This document shows positions 51,512-59,646 of a DNA stretch of 64,000 nucleotides, one piece after another. Under the pieces are notes generated by a model. The model did no database searches. It was not told the DNA's origin and worked only from the letters and a program-made list of their open reading frames with translations. The stretch spans positions 434,001 through 498,000 of the forward strand of contig NZ_SLWR01000002.1 of the NCBI RefSeq assembly GCF_004345665.1. Direction: 5' to 3'. The position numbers and the translations under genes were made by a program. Source of the DNA: Kribbella antiqua. Lineage in GTDB: Bacteria > Actinomycetota > Actinomycetes > Propionibacteriales > Kribbellaceae. Within the stretch, counting starts at the first letter, position 1. Every line of letters starts with the position of its first letter.

Positions 51512-52371
51512 AGGTCGCTCTGGATCCGTACATGTTCCGTACGACGCCTCTGCTCGAGCTACCGGCATTGGTCGGCGAGTTGGGCTACGACTACATCGAA
51601 CTCTCACCTCGCGAAGACTTCACCCCGTTCTTCCTGCACGCCCGCGCCGGCGACGACACCGTCAAGGAATTCAAGAAAGCCCTCGACGCAGCCGGCGTAC
51701 AAATCGCCTCCCACCTCCCGCTCTACCGCTGGTCCGGACCCGACGAGGAAGAACGCCAAGCCGCGGTCCGCTACTGGAAACGCGCAATCCAGCTCACCGT
51801 CGATCTCGACTGCAACATCATGAACTCCGAATTCAACGGCCGACCGGAACAGCCCAGCCGCAGCGAAGCCATGTTCTGGAAGTCCATGGAAGAGCTCTTG
51901 CCCGTCTTCGAACGCGAGGGAGTGCACCTCAGGCTGGAGCCCCACCCGGACGACTTCGTCGAAGACGGCCTCGTGGCAGTGGACATGATCCGCGGGATCA
52001 ACAGTCCACTGATCTCCTTCCTGTACTGCGCCCCACACACCTTCCACATGGGCGGCAACCTGGTCGAAATCATGAAGTACGCCGGCCCGCTGCTGACTCA
52101 CGTACATCTGGCCGACTCCTTCGACCACCGCGCCTCCTCCGGCCTGCGCTACATCGTCAACCCACCCGGCTCCACCGCCCGCGTCCACCAGCACCTCGAC
52201 ATCGGACAAGGCGAAGTCGACTGGGACCTGCTCTTCGCCACGCTGGCCGAGCTCGGCTTCGCTGATCGCGAGGAGACCGTCATGACCGCCTGCGTCTTCG
52301 CGTGGGAGGACCGCGCCCGCGACTCGGCGACGTACATGCGAGAGACCGTCGACAAGTACGTCGCCACCTAG
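51508..52371 (+). CDS. sugar phosphate isomerase/epimerase-like TIM-barrel protein, copy 2
   Basis: 287 residues, ATG at 51508 overlapping the previous stop. It starts MKVALDPYMFRTTPLLELP, identical to copy 1 at 37419-38291, and stays about 91% identical to the last twelve residues. Many third-position differences between the two genes show that the copies are not fresh. It closes the second importer operon and overlaps the convergent CDGSH gene by 4 bases. Confidence 0.88.
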   Translation: MKVALDPYMFRTTPLLELPALVGELGYDYIELSPREDFTPFFLHARAGDDTVKEFKKALDAAGVQIASHLPLYRWSGPDEEERQAAVRYWKRAIQLTVDLDCNIMNSEFNGRPEQPSRSEAMFWKSMEELLPVFEREGVHLRLEPHPDDFVEDGLVAVDMIRGINSPLISFLYCAPHTFHMGGNLVEIMKYAGPLLTHVHLADSFDHRASSGLRYIVNPPGSTARVHQHLDIGQGEVDWDLLFATLAELGFADREETVMTACVFAWEDRARDSATYMRETVDKYVAT

Positions 52372-53069
52372 AAGGTCTTGTCGTCGTGGAAGTCTTCGGC
52401 CTTGCGGTGGGTGCCGTCGCAGAGCGGTTTGTTGGAGGAGTGGCCGCAGCGGCAGAGGGTTATGCGGTTGCGGGTCTCGAGCGGCTGCCCATCCGCACGG
52501 ACGACGGGGATGTCGCCGGTGACCCACAACGCGCTGGCCAAGCCGGCTTCCTCCTCCAGCACCGAGATCGCCTGTGGAAGGTCCGGCTCGATCGTGTCTC
52601 CGCCGCGGTGGAGGGCGTAGCTGTACGAGCCGGACGGGCAGTGGTCGATCCGGCCCATGATGTTGGACCGGACGTCGCTGTCCGCGGTGTCGGCGAGCAT
52701 CTCGGCGATCGGCCTGGCGCGGCCGATGCAGAAGGCGGCGTGGATGCACAGCTCGCCGACCCGCTGGGCGGAGATGCCGATGCCGTCGTGGACATGTTGC
52801 AGTTCCTCGTACGGGCGTACGTCCGCGGACTCGGTGCCGTCGAACCCGATTACGGCGTGTGTGCCGTCGCAGAACGGTTTCGACTTCGAGTGTCCACAGC
52901 GGCAGAGCGCGTAGGTGTCCGCGGTCGGGATGGTCTCGCCGGTCTCCCAGGTCAGTGAGTCGTTGTGCTCTGACACCACCTTGCGTTTGCGTCGTAGCGG
53001 GATGCGTCCGATCACGACGTACGGTCCATTCTCGAGTACGACGATTCGGCGGCGCTCGTCGCGGCTCAT
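52368..53069 (-). CDS. tandem CDGSH iron-sulfur protein with divergent 4Fe-4S-like domain
   Basis: 233 residues. Two CDGSH-type sites, CRCGHSKSKPFCDGTH (about 56-71) and CRCGHSSNKPLCDGTH (about 206-221), each supply three Cys and one His for a 2Fe-2S cluster. Between them are CIHAAFCIGRARP and DHCPSGSYSYALH, resembling the mono-cluster ferredoxin-like domain often fused to CDGSH proteins. Probably a redox or Fe-S transfer protein. ATG at 53069 overlaps the ferritin-like gene by 4 bases. Confidence 0.88.
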   Translation of the reverse strand: MSRDERRRIVVLENGPYVVIGRIPLRRKRKVVSEHNDSLTWETGETIPTADTYALCRCGHSKSKPFCDGTHAVIGFDGTESADVRPYEELQHVHDGIGISAQRVGELCIHAAFCIGRARPIAEMLADTADSDVRSNIMGRIDHCPSGSYSYALHRGGDTIEPDLPQAISVLEEEAGLASALWVTGDIPVVRADGQPLETRNRITLCRCGHSSNKPLCDGTHRKAEDFHDDKTF

Positions 53070-54061
53070 CGGCGGAGCTCCGGCTCCACGTAGTCGAAGG
53101 TCGGGCCGGCTTGCAGCTTCATCAGGGCCTGCGCCTGGGCCTTGAGCGCGTACATCGTGCCGGTCGCCGGGCCGAGCATCTTCGGATTGCCGTTGAGCGC
53201 TTGCTCCAGCAGTTGCAGCACCGCGCAGTACGTGTGGTTGAAGTCTTCCTGGGCGTCGCGGACGGGACCGGCATCGTCCAGTCGCGGGTTGGGCGGCATC
53301 GGGTAGACGCCGTCGGGGTCGACAGTGATCGCTTCGCCGGTGGGGCCGGATTGCGGGCTGTCACCGCGCTGGAATCGCCTGCCCAGCTTGAGTTCCTGGA
53401 ACCGGTAGTAATGCGCGACCTCCTCCCGGTCGGGGTGGAAGATGTCCTGGTCGCCGTCCCAGACCTCGCCACGCGCCGTACCTTCGCCCTGCTCGACGAT
53501 TTCCTCCAGCGCCGCGAGTGCCGAGCCGAGATCCTTCACAGCGGTGAGTCGCCCGCCGCTGTGTCGGAACGGCCCTGCCGTGACTTGACGAGCCGGGTCG
53601 CTGGTGAAGACCGCGGACTCGCCGAGCTCGGTACACAGCCGGCGCAGTCCTTCTTCGATCGCGTCGTAGAACTGCGCGATCGTCTCGTAGTCGTCACCCT
53701 CGGGCGGCGCACCAGGCGGCGCCGGCTGTTCGAGCCGGAGGAACATCTCCAGCGCCTCCGGCCCGAATGGAACCAGCGACAACTCGAGCTCACCGTGCGG
53801 CAGGCGCCGCGGATAGCGCTGCATCATCCGTGGCGTATCCAGCTCAGGCCGCCCGCCGAGGGCATTGAGCAGATTCGCGGCGAGCGCCAGATGGATCATC
53901 TCTTCGACGAACACACTGCTCACCACCTGAACGGCCTCAGGATTCCGCTCGGGGTCGAGCGAGTAGAGCGCGCAGAGGTACGGCGGCAACGTCGCGTGCT
54001 CCAACTCGATCGCCCACTGCAGGTGCTCGCGCAGACTGTCGAGCGTGTCGATGGGTTTCAC
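53066..54061 (-). CDS. ferritin-like (VioB-type) protein
   Basis: 331 residues from the GTG at 54061, which overlaps the SDR stop (GTGA). The helices WAIELEHATLPPYLCALYSL and VSSVFVEEMIHLALAANLLN carry Glu, Glu and His in the spacing of a ferritin-like di-iron site, as in the PF12902 group associated with VioB. A further helical segment (EEVAHYYRFQELKLGRRF) is present. The frame extends upstream but only as a shadow of the SDR gene. Middle gene of a three-gene redox operon. Confidence 0.82.
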   Translation of the reverse strand: MKPIDTLDSLREHLQWAIELEHATLPPYLCALYSLDPERNPEAVQVVSSVFVEEMIHLALAANLLNALGGRPELDTPRMMQRYPRRLPHGELELSLVPFGPEALEMFLRLEQPAPPGAPPEGDDYETIAQFYDAIEEGLRRLCTELGESAVFTSDPARQVTAGPFRHSGGRLTAVKDLGSALAALEEIVEQGEGTARGEVWDGDQDIFHPDREEVAHYYRFQELKLGRRFQRGDSPQSGPTGEAITVDPDGVYPMPPNPRLDDAGPVRDAQEDFNHTYCAVLQLLEQALNGNPKMLGPATGTMYALKAQAQALMKLQAGPTFDYVEPELRR

Positions 54062-54804
54062 TTTGCCGTCTTGGTCCAGTCGTCGAAGTGGAGGTCGCCG
54101 AGGGTTGCGTCGCCGTCCGGGACCAGGGCGCCCTCGGTCGGGGAGATGCCGAAGTAGACGGCCTTGGGGTCGGTGACGACCTGGCGGTGGTCGTTGCTGT
54201 CGGCAAAGACCTTGCGGAAGAAGTCGTCCATCCGGTAGCGGTCCGGGCCGGCTACCTCGACCTGGCCCTTGAGCGGCGTACCGACGGCGACCCGGCCGAC
54301 CGCCGCTGCCACGTCGTCGCCGGCCATGGGCTGGAAGAACACATGCGCCAGGTGCACCTCGTTGCCGTCGGTGGCCGCGTCCGCGATCCGCGGGACGAAC
54401 TCGAAGAACTGAGTCGCGCGCACGATCGAGTACGGAACCGGCCCGGCCTCGATCAGCTTCTCCTGCGCCAGCTTCGCCCGGAAGTACCCGCTCTCGAGCA
54501 GCTTGTCGGTGCCGACCACCGACAGGGCCACATGGTGACCAACGCCGGCTTCGGCCTCGGCCGCGAGTACGTTGCGGGTCGAGGTCTCGAAGAAGTCCAG
54601 TACGGCGGCGTCCTCCCACACCGGCGCGTTCGACACGTCGACAACCACGGAGGCCCCGGTCAGAACCTCGGCCAATCCCTCGCCGGTCAGCGTGTTCACC
54701 CCGGTGTTCGGCGCGGCCGCGATCGCCTCATGACCGTGCTCACCAAGCTTCGCCACCAGTTTCGAACCGATCAGACCTGTACCGCCGATTACCACGATCT
54801 TCAT
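54058..54804 (-). CDS. NAD(P)-binding atypical short-chain dehydrogenase (NmrA/YwnB-like)
   Basis: 248 residues; ATG at 54804 (MKIVVIGGTGLIGSKLVAKL) with GGGAAGG upstream. GGTGLIG is the dinucleotide-binding loop. The classic YxxxK pair is not obvious (SGYFRAKLAQEKL is the nearest). Such proteins act as NAD(P)H-dependent reductases or redox sensors. First gene of the operon with the ferritin-like and CDGSH proteins. Confidence 0.85.
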   Translation of the reverse strand: MKIVVIGGTGLIGSKLVAKLGEHGHEAIAAAPNTGVNTLTGEGLAEVLTGASVVVDVSNAPVWEDAAVLDFFETSTRNVLAAEAEAGVGHHVALSVVGTDKLLESGYFRAKLAQEKLIEAGPVPYSIVRATQFFEFVPRIADAATDGNEVHLAHVFFQPMAGDDVAAAVGRVAVGTPLKGQVEVAGPDRYRMDDFFRKVFADSNDHRQVVTDPKAVYFGISPTEGALVPDGDATLGDLHFDDWTKTAK

Positions 54805-54886
54805 CGCACACCTTCCCGTCCGCCGGGGCCTCCACAGCCATCCGGTCACCAGCTAAGACAGGACAGCCCTCCAGCCTGTGACAGGA

Positions 54887-54985
54887 CTACGAGCTGCTGA
54901 GGGTGGAGAGGTCGGTCAGGGTGGCGCGGATCACGTCGGCGAAGCGGCGGGTTGCCGGGGCTGGTTTCGGCGGCCGGATCTGGCC
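54887..54985 (-). pseudogene. possible C-terminal remnant of a regulator gene
   Basis: On the minus strand a frame ends PATRRFADVIRATLTDL... with a stop at 54887. It looks like the tail of a LysR-type regulator, but there is no start or body upstream: the frame runs into the palindrome at 54991. The family assignment is weak. Confidence 0.3.
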
Positions 54986-54990
54986 TGATA

Positions 54991-55044
54991 GCGGGTTATG
55001 TGACCGCTAGCCCTTTACTTGGGGTTAGCGGTCACATAACCCGC
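54991..55044. repeat. long palindrome with 19-base-pair perfect stem
   Basis: GCGGGTTATGTGACCGCTA (54991-55009) and its exact complement (55026-55044) flank a 16-base loop that itself can pair CCC with GGG. It lies between two apparent gene remnants in a 640-base stretch without an intact gene. It may be a repeated palindromic element, the end of a vanished mobile element, or a bidirectional terminator. Confidence 0.7.
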
Positions 55045-55299
55045 CAGCGGCCCGGGCCACCGGCAGGTGGGCCGGGATGTGGGCGGTTTTGTCCGGATGG
55101 CGGGATTCCCGGGCCGGGACCGGGCGATCGGCTGGGCTTGGGACAGGAAATGGGGACCGGCGACCTGCCATAACCTGTTCCAGATCCCGGTTTGGTGTCC
55201 GAGGTTCTGGCCGATGCCCGTGATCTGCCCGGATACCGGACCACTCGTTGCCCATGGCAACCGAACCCTCCGACGTGCCCGGATGGTGCACGGTCTGCC

Positions 55300-55431
55300 G
55301 AAGGCGGCCCGCACCGGGCGAACGCCGCCTTCGCCTTCCACATCCTCGAGTCGCTCGCCGCCATCGACGCCGCGTCCGGCCAGAGCGTCTCGATCACCAG
55401 CACCTGCGACCGCCCGGCGCCGCTGCCGTGA
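55300..55431 (+). pseudogene. C-terminal remnant of a Gfo/Idh/MocA-type oxidoreductase
   Basis: A plus-strand frame reading NAAFAFHILESLAAIDAASG and ending with a stop at 55429-55431 resembles the last 40 residues of sugar oxidoreductases of this family. No upstream catalytic part exists: before about 55300 the frame is unlike any protein. The 55045-55299 stretch holds nothing I can assign. Confidence 0.45.
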
Positions 55432-55447
55432 AGCCATACTTGTCCGT

Positions 55448-55729
55448 GTGACCAGAGAGCCCCGCTTGGAAGTGGAGTACTGCACGCAGTGCCGGTGGTT
55501 GCTGCGGGCAGCGTGGACGGCGCAGGAGTTGCTGACAACGTTCACCACCGACCTCGGTGAGGTCGCGCTCGTTCCGGGAACCGGAGGCGTCTTCGAAGTC
55601 CGCCTGGACGGCGAAACCCTCTGGTCCCGGAAAGAACAGAACGGCTTCCCCGAAATCGCCGCCCTCAAGCGCCTGGTCCGCGACCGCATCGACCCAGACC
55701 GCGACCTCGGCCACTCCGACCGGCGCTGA
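55448..55729 (+). CDS. SelT/SelW/SelH-like (Rdx family) protein
   Basis: 93 residues from the GTG at 55448. EYCTQCRWLLRAAW supplies the CxxC redox motif of this thioredoxin-like family, followed by GGVFEVRLDGETLWSRKEQNGFPE, which is typical of it (shown here as two joined parts, GGVFEVRLDG and ETLWSRKEQNGFPE). No ribosome site is seen. CATACT about 10 bases before the GTG suggests a leaderless transcript. It overlaps nothing and ends next to the convergent aldo/keto reductase stop. Confidence 0.8.
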   Translation: MTREPRLEVEYCTQCRWLLRAAWTAQELLTTFTTDLGEVALVPGTGGVFEVRLDGETLWSRKEQNGFPEIAALKRLVRDRIDPDRDLGHSDRR

Positions 55730-56722
55730 TCAGACTCCGGCGGAGTCCAGTTCGGCCAACTGGTCTGCGGTCAGGGTGATGTCGAGGGCCGGTACGGCGG
55801 CCTCGTAGTACTCGAGCAAACGCGGACCGATGAGTGGGATCACCTTCGGCGAGGCTTGGTGCAGCAGCCAGGCGAGCACGAGCTGGTTCGGTGTCACACC
55901 GAGCTCTGCGGCGATCTTGTCGAGCACTGCGAAGCGGGCCTCGGTGTCGGCACCGGCGTACATCTCCATCACCGGGTGGCCTTGCCGCTTCTCCGCGCTG
56001 TCGTAGAGGCCTTTGAGCATCGGTGAGTACGCCACCAGCGTGAGGTCGTCGTGTGCACGCAGATAGTCGAGCTGCTCCGGGCCGACGATGGACACGGGAT
56101 CGACGCCGGGCTTCATCCGCAGGTAGCTGTGCTGCTGCTGAAGCGCGACCGGCGCCGGCCAGTTGTGCTGGGCAGCGAGCTGCCGGATCCGCTCGAGCCG
56201 CCAGGTCCGGACGTTCGACCAGCCGATGTACCGCGCCTTGCCGGCTTGCACGATCCCGGCGAGCGCTTCGAGCGTCTCTTCCAGCGGAGTCGCGTAGTCG
56301 TCGACGTGGACGTAGTACAAGTCGATGTAGTCGGTCCCTAGCCGGCGCAGACTGTCGTCGATGTCCTGGCGCAGCGTGTCGCCGCCGGCACCTTCGAAGT
56401 ACGGCGTCATATCAGGCCGGCCGCGGGCCTCATCGGGTTTCGACACCCACGCCGAGCCCTTGGTCGAGAGGAACACCTGATCGCGCTTGCCGGTCCGGGC
56501 GAACCACCGCCCGAGCAGCGACTCGCTCTCCCCGCCGACATCCCCCGGCCGCGGCCACCAGGCATAGCAATTCGCGGTGTCGATGAACGATCCGCCCAGC
56601 GCGGTGTACCGATCCAGGATCTCGAACGACTCCTCCTCGCCGGTCAGCGTCCCCATCAACATCGCCCCCAGCGCCAACGCACTGACCCGCTCACCGGTCC
56701 GCCCCAACTCCACAGTCCTCAT
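55730..56722 (-). CDS. aldo/keto reductase
   Basis: 330 residues, NADPH-dependent TIM-barrel reductase. MRTVELGRTGERVSALALGA is the usual start. The catalytic Asp and Tyr are in GSFIDTANCYAWW, Lys in FLSTKGSAW and His in YYVHVDDYATP. The C-terminal LAWLLHQASPKVIPLIG is the cofactor segment. Its stop abuts the SelW-like gene (55729/55730). The substrate is unknown; sugars or aldehydes are likely. Confidence 0.92.
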   Translation of the reverse strand: MRTVELGRTGERVSALALGAMLMGTLTGEEESFEILDRYTALGGSFIDTANCYAWWPRPGDVGGESESLLGRWFARTGKRDQVFLSTKGSAWVSKPDEARGRPDMTPYFEGAGGDTLRQDIDDSLRRLGTDYIDLYYVHVDDYATPLEETLEALAGIVQAGKARYIGWSNVRTWRLERIRQLAAQHNWPAPVALQQQHSYLRMKPGVDPVSIVGPEQLDYLRAHDDLTLVAYSPMLKGLYDSAEKRQGHPVMEMYAGADTEARFAVLDKIAAELGVTPNQLVLAWLLHQASPKVIPLIGPRLLEYYEAAVPALDITLTADQLAELDSAGV

Positions 56723-56881
56723 ACCCCGACCCTAGGCACCACCAAATCAATACGTCCAATGCCGATTTCTCGCGAACTTCATGCACCGCCGGCATCAACT
56801 TCAGGCCTGTTCGACGGGTGACTTTGAGAGCACACTGGGGTTCGAGTCGTCGGGGAGGGCGGCTCGGCTGGGGAGGGGACG

Positions 56882-57478
56882 ATGGGGGCGCGGGGAACTG
56901 GCGATGTGCATTGGTTGCGGGCGCGGGTCGAGTCCAGGAGCGGGCGGACGGCAAGTCAGCCGGCGCCGCTCGGGACGCCGTGGATTCCGGATTCGCTGAC
57001 CGGGTTCGATCCGGACGTCGTATCAGCTTTGACGTACGTCGTCATCGACGAACAGGATGCGCCTCCGCCGCGGGGTGCGCTGCTCTTTCTGCTGTCCGGG
57101 TGGCCGCGACTGGATGAGTTGGGTCGCGTGCGACATGCCGACCGGCGTCTCGTCCAGGTGGCGGTGCCCTCAGCCACGTGGCAGGAACTGGCCCACGCAC
57201 GGCGAATTCCGGCGGTCCTGCAAGATCGGCCGCCCAAGATCGGCGACACCTTCGCGATGATGCTGCCCGCGCGTGAGCGCAAATACCTGCTCGATCCGAT
57301 CGGGCCGATCGCGGACATCACCGCCGACGCACGGAAAGCCGCGAAGGCCGCGTTCTACGGCGCCGTCGCCTCGTCCCTCGACGAAGCACTCGTCGAAAGC
57401 GTCGGAGTCACCGAACAGACGGACTCATTGGCCGAGCCCGCCGAATGGCGTGCGTACGTGCGGGAGAGCGCCCGATGA
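56882..57478 (+). CDS. hypothetical protein encoded with an MBL-fold hydrolase
   Basis: 198 residues, ATG at 56882 after GAGGGGACG. No family recognised. The first 45 residues are basic and loosely ordered (VHWLRARVESRSGRTASQ), followed by a mixed alpha/beta region (ALTYVVIDEQDAPPPRGALL, RRLVQVAVPSATWQELAHA) and a helical C-terminus. No signal peptide or membrane helix. The stop overlaps the ATG of the metallo-beta-lactamase-fold gene, so the two products are probably made in fixed ratio. Confidence 0.6.
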   Translation: MGARGTGDVHWLRARVESRSGRTASQPAPLGTPWIPDSLTGFDPDVVSALTYVVIDEQDAPPPRGALLFLLSGWPRLDELGRVRHADRRLVQVAVPSATWQELAHARRIPAVLQDRPPKIGDTFAMMLPARERKYLLDPIGPIADITADARKAAKAAFYGAVASSLDEALVESVGVTEQTDSLAEPAEWRAYVRESAR

Positions 57479-58626
57479 CCGCCGGTCCGGTCGAGGCACT
57501 GGCCGCCTCGGCCTTCGACGCGTCGAAACCGTTCATCGCGTCGATCGGCACATCAGATCTCGTGTATTTCCTGCTGAACGTCGGAGACGGCGACACCCAG
57601 CTGATCCTGCTGCCCGAGACACCCGACGGCCGGCGGCGAGCCGTCGTCGTCGACTGCGCCACCACGAGGAAGCTGCCCGCACTCGTCGCCTCCCTCGGCG
57701 AAGCAGGACTACTGCCGGAGCCGCCGCCGGGCCGGCCGCTGTTCGAACTCGTCGTGGCGACGCACCCGCACCAGGACCACATCGGCGGAATGCCCGAATT
57801 CCTGGACACCTTCGGCGACCACATCGGCGAGTTCTGGGAACCCGGCTATTTTCACACCGGGTCGTCGTACATCGAGATGATGCGTACGCTCGAGGACCTG
57901 GAGAACGCGGGCCACGACATCCGGCATTCCCAGCCCACCAGCGGCTACACCCGCTACCTCGGCACCGTGCAGGTGATGGCGCTGTCACCGGCCATCTCGT
58001 TGCGGAATCGCTATGACACCTACGGCATCGAGATCAACAACTCGTCGATCACGATGCGGCTCGAGTTCCCGGCCGGCCGGGTGGTGCAGCGCTTCGAGAA
58101 CCGGGAATTCGTGAAGCCGGAGACGCGGCGGCTCCTGCTCGGCGCGGATGCCCAAACGGTCTCGTGGGCCCATGTGCTCGCCGACTTCCCCGAACTCAAA
58201 CCGGAACAGACGCCGGCCGCCGAAGCGCTGCGGATCGCGCTCGGATCCGATCCACTCAAAGCCGACGTCTTCAAAGTGCCGCACCACCTGTCCAAGCACG
58301 GCCTGAGCCTCGAACTCGTGGAGCAGATCGCGCCGTCCCTCAGCCTGGTCTCGTCAGTCGCGGGCGGCGGCAAGTTCAACTTCCCGCACACCGTGTCGCA
58401 GGACGCCCTGCGCGAGGCCCGGCAAGCGGTCAGCTCAGGCAAGGTCAAGCGGAAGGCCGATCACCAGCTGGGCATCCATTACACCGGCGCCAAGGACACC
58501 GCCGGCCAGGAGCTCGGCACCATCGGAGTCGTCATCCCGCCCCAGGGCAAACCAAAGCTCTGGCGCTTCGGAGACCGCCCCCGCGACCTGGTCGACCTCG
58601 CAGGCGCCCGCCGCTGGAAACTCTGA
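57475..58626 (+). CDS. metallo-beta-lactamase-fold hydrolase (ComEC/Rec2-like soluble type)
   Basis: 383 residues, ATG at 57475 in an ATGA overlap. The first strand YFLLNVGDGDTQLILLP and metal motif ATHPHQDHIGG (HxHxDH, about residues 100-110) resemble the ComEC-type MBL domain. KVPHHLSKHGLS (about 265-276) gives the later histidine pair of that group. No membrane part of ComEC exists here. The substrate could be a nucleic acid or nucleotide. It is coupled to an unknown 198-residue partner. Confidence 0.8.
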   Translation: MTAGPVEALAASAFDASKPFIASIGTSDLVYFLLNVGDGDTQLILLPETPDGRRRAVVVDCATTRKLPALVASLGEAGLLPEPPPGRPLFELVVATHPHQDHIGGMPEFLDTFGDHIGEFWEPGYFHTGSSYIEMMRTLEDLENAGHDIRHSQPTSGYTRYLGTVQVMALSPAISLRNRYDTYGIEINNSSITMRLEFPAGRVVQRFENREFVKPETRRLLLGADAQTVSWAHVLADFPELKPEQTPAAEALRIALGSDPLKADVFKVPHHLSKHGLSLELVEQIAPSLSLVSSVAGGGKFNFPHTVSQDALREARQAVSSGKVKRKADHQLGIHYTGAKDTAGQELGTIGVVIPPQGKPKLWRFGDRPRDLVDLAGARRWKL

Positions 58627-58682
58627 CCAACTAAACCGGTGCTTCCGCTGTCTAATGAGAGTAGTGGGGGAGGCTGGGTCGG

Positions 58683-59573
58683 ATGGCGGAGAAACCTGAA
58701 GGACGGACGCGACGGCTGGCCGCGATCGTTGGCGCGGCCGCGGCGGTCTTCGTTGTGTCGGCTTTGCTGGTCGGCCTCGGGGTCCTGTTCCTCGGCGGTG
58801 GACCTGCTTCCGCGCCTGGGCAAGGCGCGCTGCCTCTCCCGGGCGCCAGTACTACGCCGACCCGGGCAAGCACCCCGCCCACGACACCGCCCCGGACAAG
58901 CAGCACACCCTCGACGTCGCCCACGCCAACCCGGGCGCCGACGACCACCCGCTCATCCACCCCGGTGACGACCAAGCCCTTCGCTTATCAGCCGCTGTGG
59001 CCGTTCGCGTCGGTGACGGCGGCCGAGGAGTGGCAGCGGAAGTACCGAGACGGCGGACAGCAGCCCTGGCACTTGGACGCAGACCAGACCGCCCTCTCGT
59101 TCACGACCGGATTCCTCGGCTTCACCGAGCTCGATACCGTCGTTTCCCGCTCGATCAAGGGCGACGACGCGCGGATCTCCGTGGGATCCGGGTCCAGGGT
59201 CGCGGCCGTGCTGCACCTGGTCCGGATCGGCCAGGGCACGGACGCGCCCTGGGAGGTCGTCGGCACCAGCGACACGACGCTCACCGTCGAACGTCCCCGG
59301 TACGGCGCGAGCGCGACCTCACCGATCACCGTCGGCGGCCGCATCACCGGCGTCGACGAATCCATCCGGATCGACGTTCGGCAACCGTCATCCGAAAGTC
59401 CGCTCGGATCCTTCTGCTGCATCCAGGCTGGTGGCGAGCGGCAGCCATGGTCGGCGCAGGTCAGTTTCCGCGGCGCCACCGACCCGGCCTTGACGGTCGT
59501 CGCATCGACCGGCGGTCACGTCCAGTCCGTCGAGCGCTTCGCCGTCACCGCGATCCGGGCCGGCAACAGCTGA
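58683..59573 (+). CDS. membrane-anchored extracytoplasmic protein of unknown function
   Basis: 296 residues, ATG at 58683 after GGGGGAGG. A basic N-terminus, one hydrophobic helix (about 12-38), a Thr/Pro/Ser-rich linker (about 45-100) of the wall-spanning kind, then a folded part. The C-terminal 90 residues (ITVGGRITGVDESIRIDV, SVERFAVTAIRAG) look like an immunoglobulin-like Gmad2-type domain, a tentative match. Confidence 0.65.
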   Translation: MAEKPEGRTRRLAAIVGAAAAVFVVSALLVGLGVLFLGGGPASAPGQGALPLPGASTTPTRASTPPTTPPRTSSTPSTSPTPTRAPTTTRSSTPVTTKPFAYQPLWPFASVTAAEEWQRKYRDGGQQPWHLDADQTALSFTTGFLGFTELDTVVSRSIKGDDARISVGSGSRVAAVLHLVRIGQGTDAPWEVVGTSDTTLTVERPRYGASATSPITVGGRITGVDESIRIDVRQPSSESPLGSFCCIQAGGERQPWSAQVSFRGATDPALTVVASTGGHVQSVERFAVTAIRAGNS

Positions 59574-59597
59574 TTCGCTCTGGCGACAGCTGATTCG
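59562..59597 (+). repeat. short tandem direct repeat over a stop codon
   Basis: GGCAACAGCTGATTCG (59562-59577) is repeated 20 bases later as GGCGACAGCTGATTCG (59582-59597), 15 of 16 identical. The first copy contains the TGA of the preceding gene; the repeat may be a small duplication. Confidence 0.6.
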
Positions 59598-59646
59598 TGA
59601 TCTTTGCTTGCCCGAGTTGCGATCGTTGCGGATCTAGCCTGGGTAC

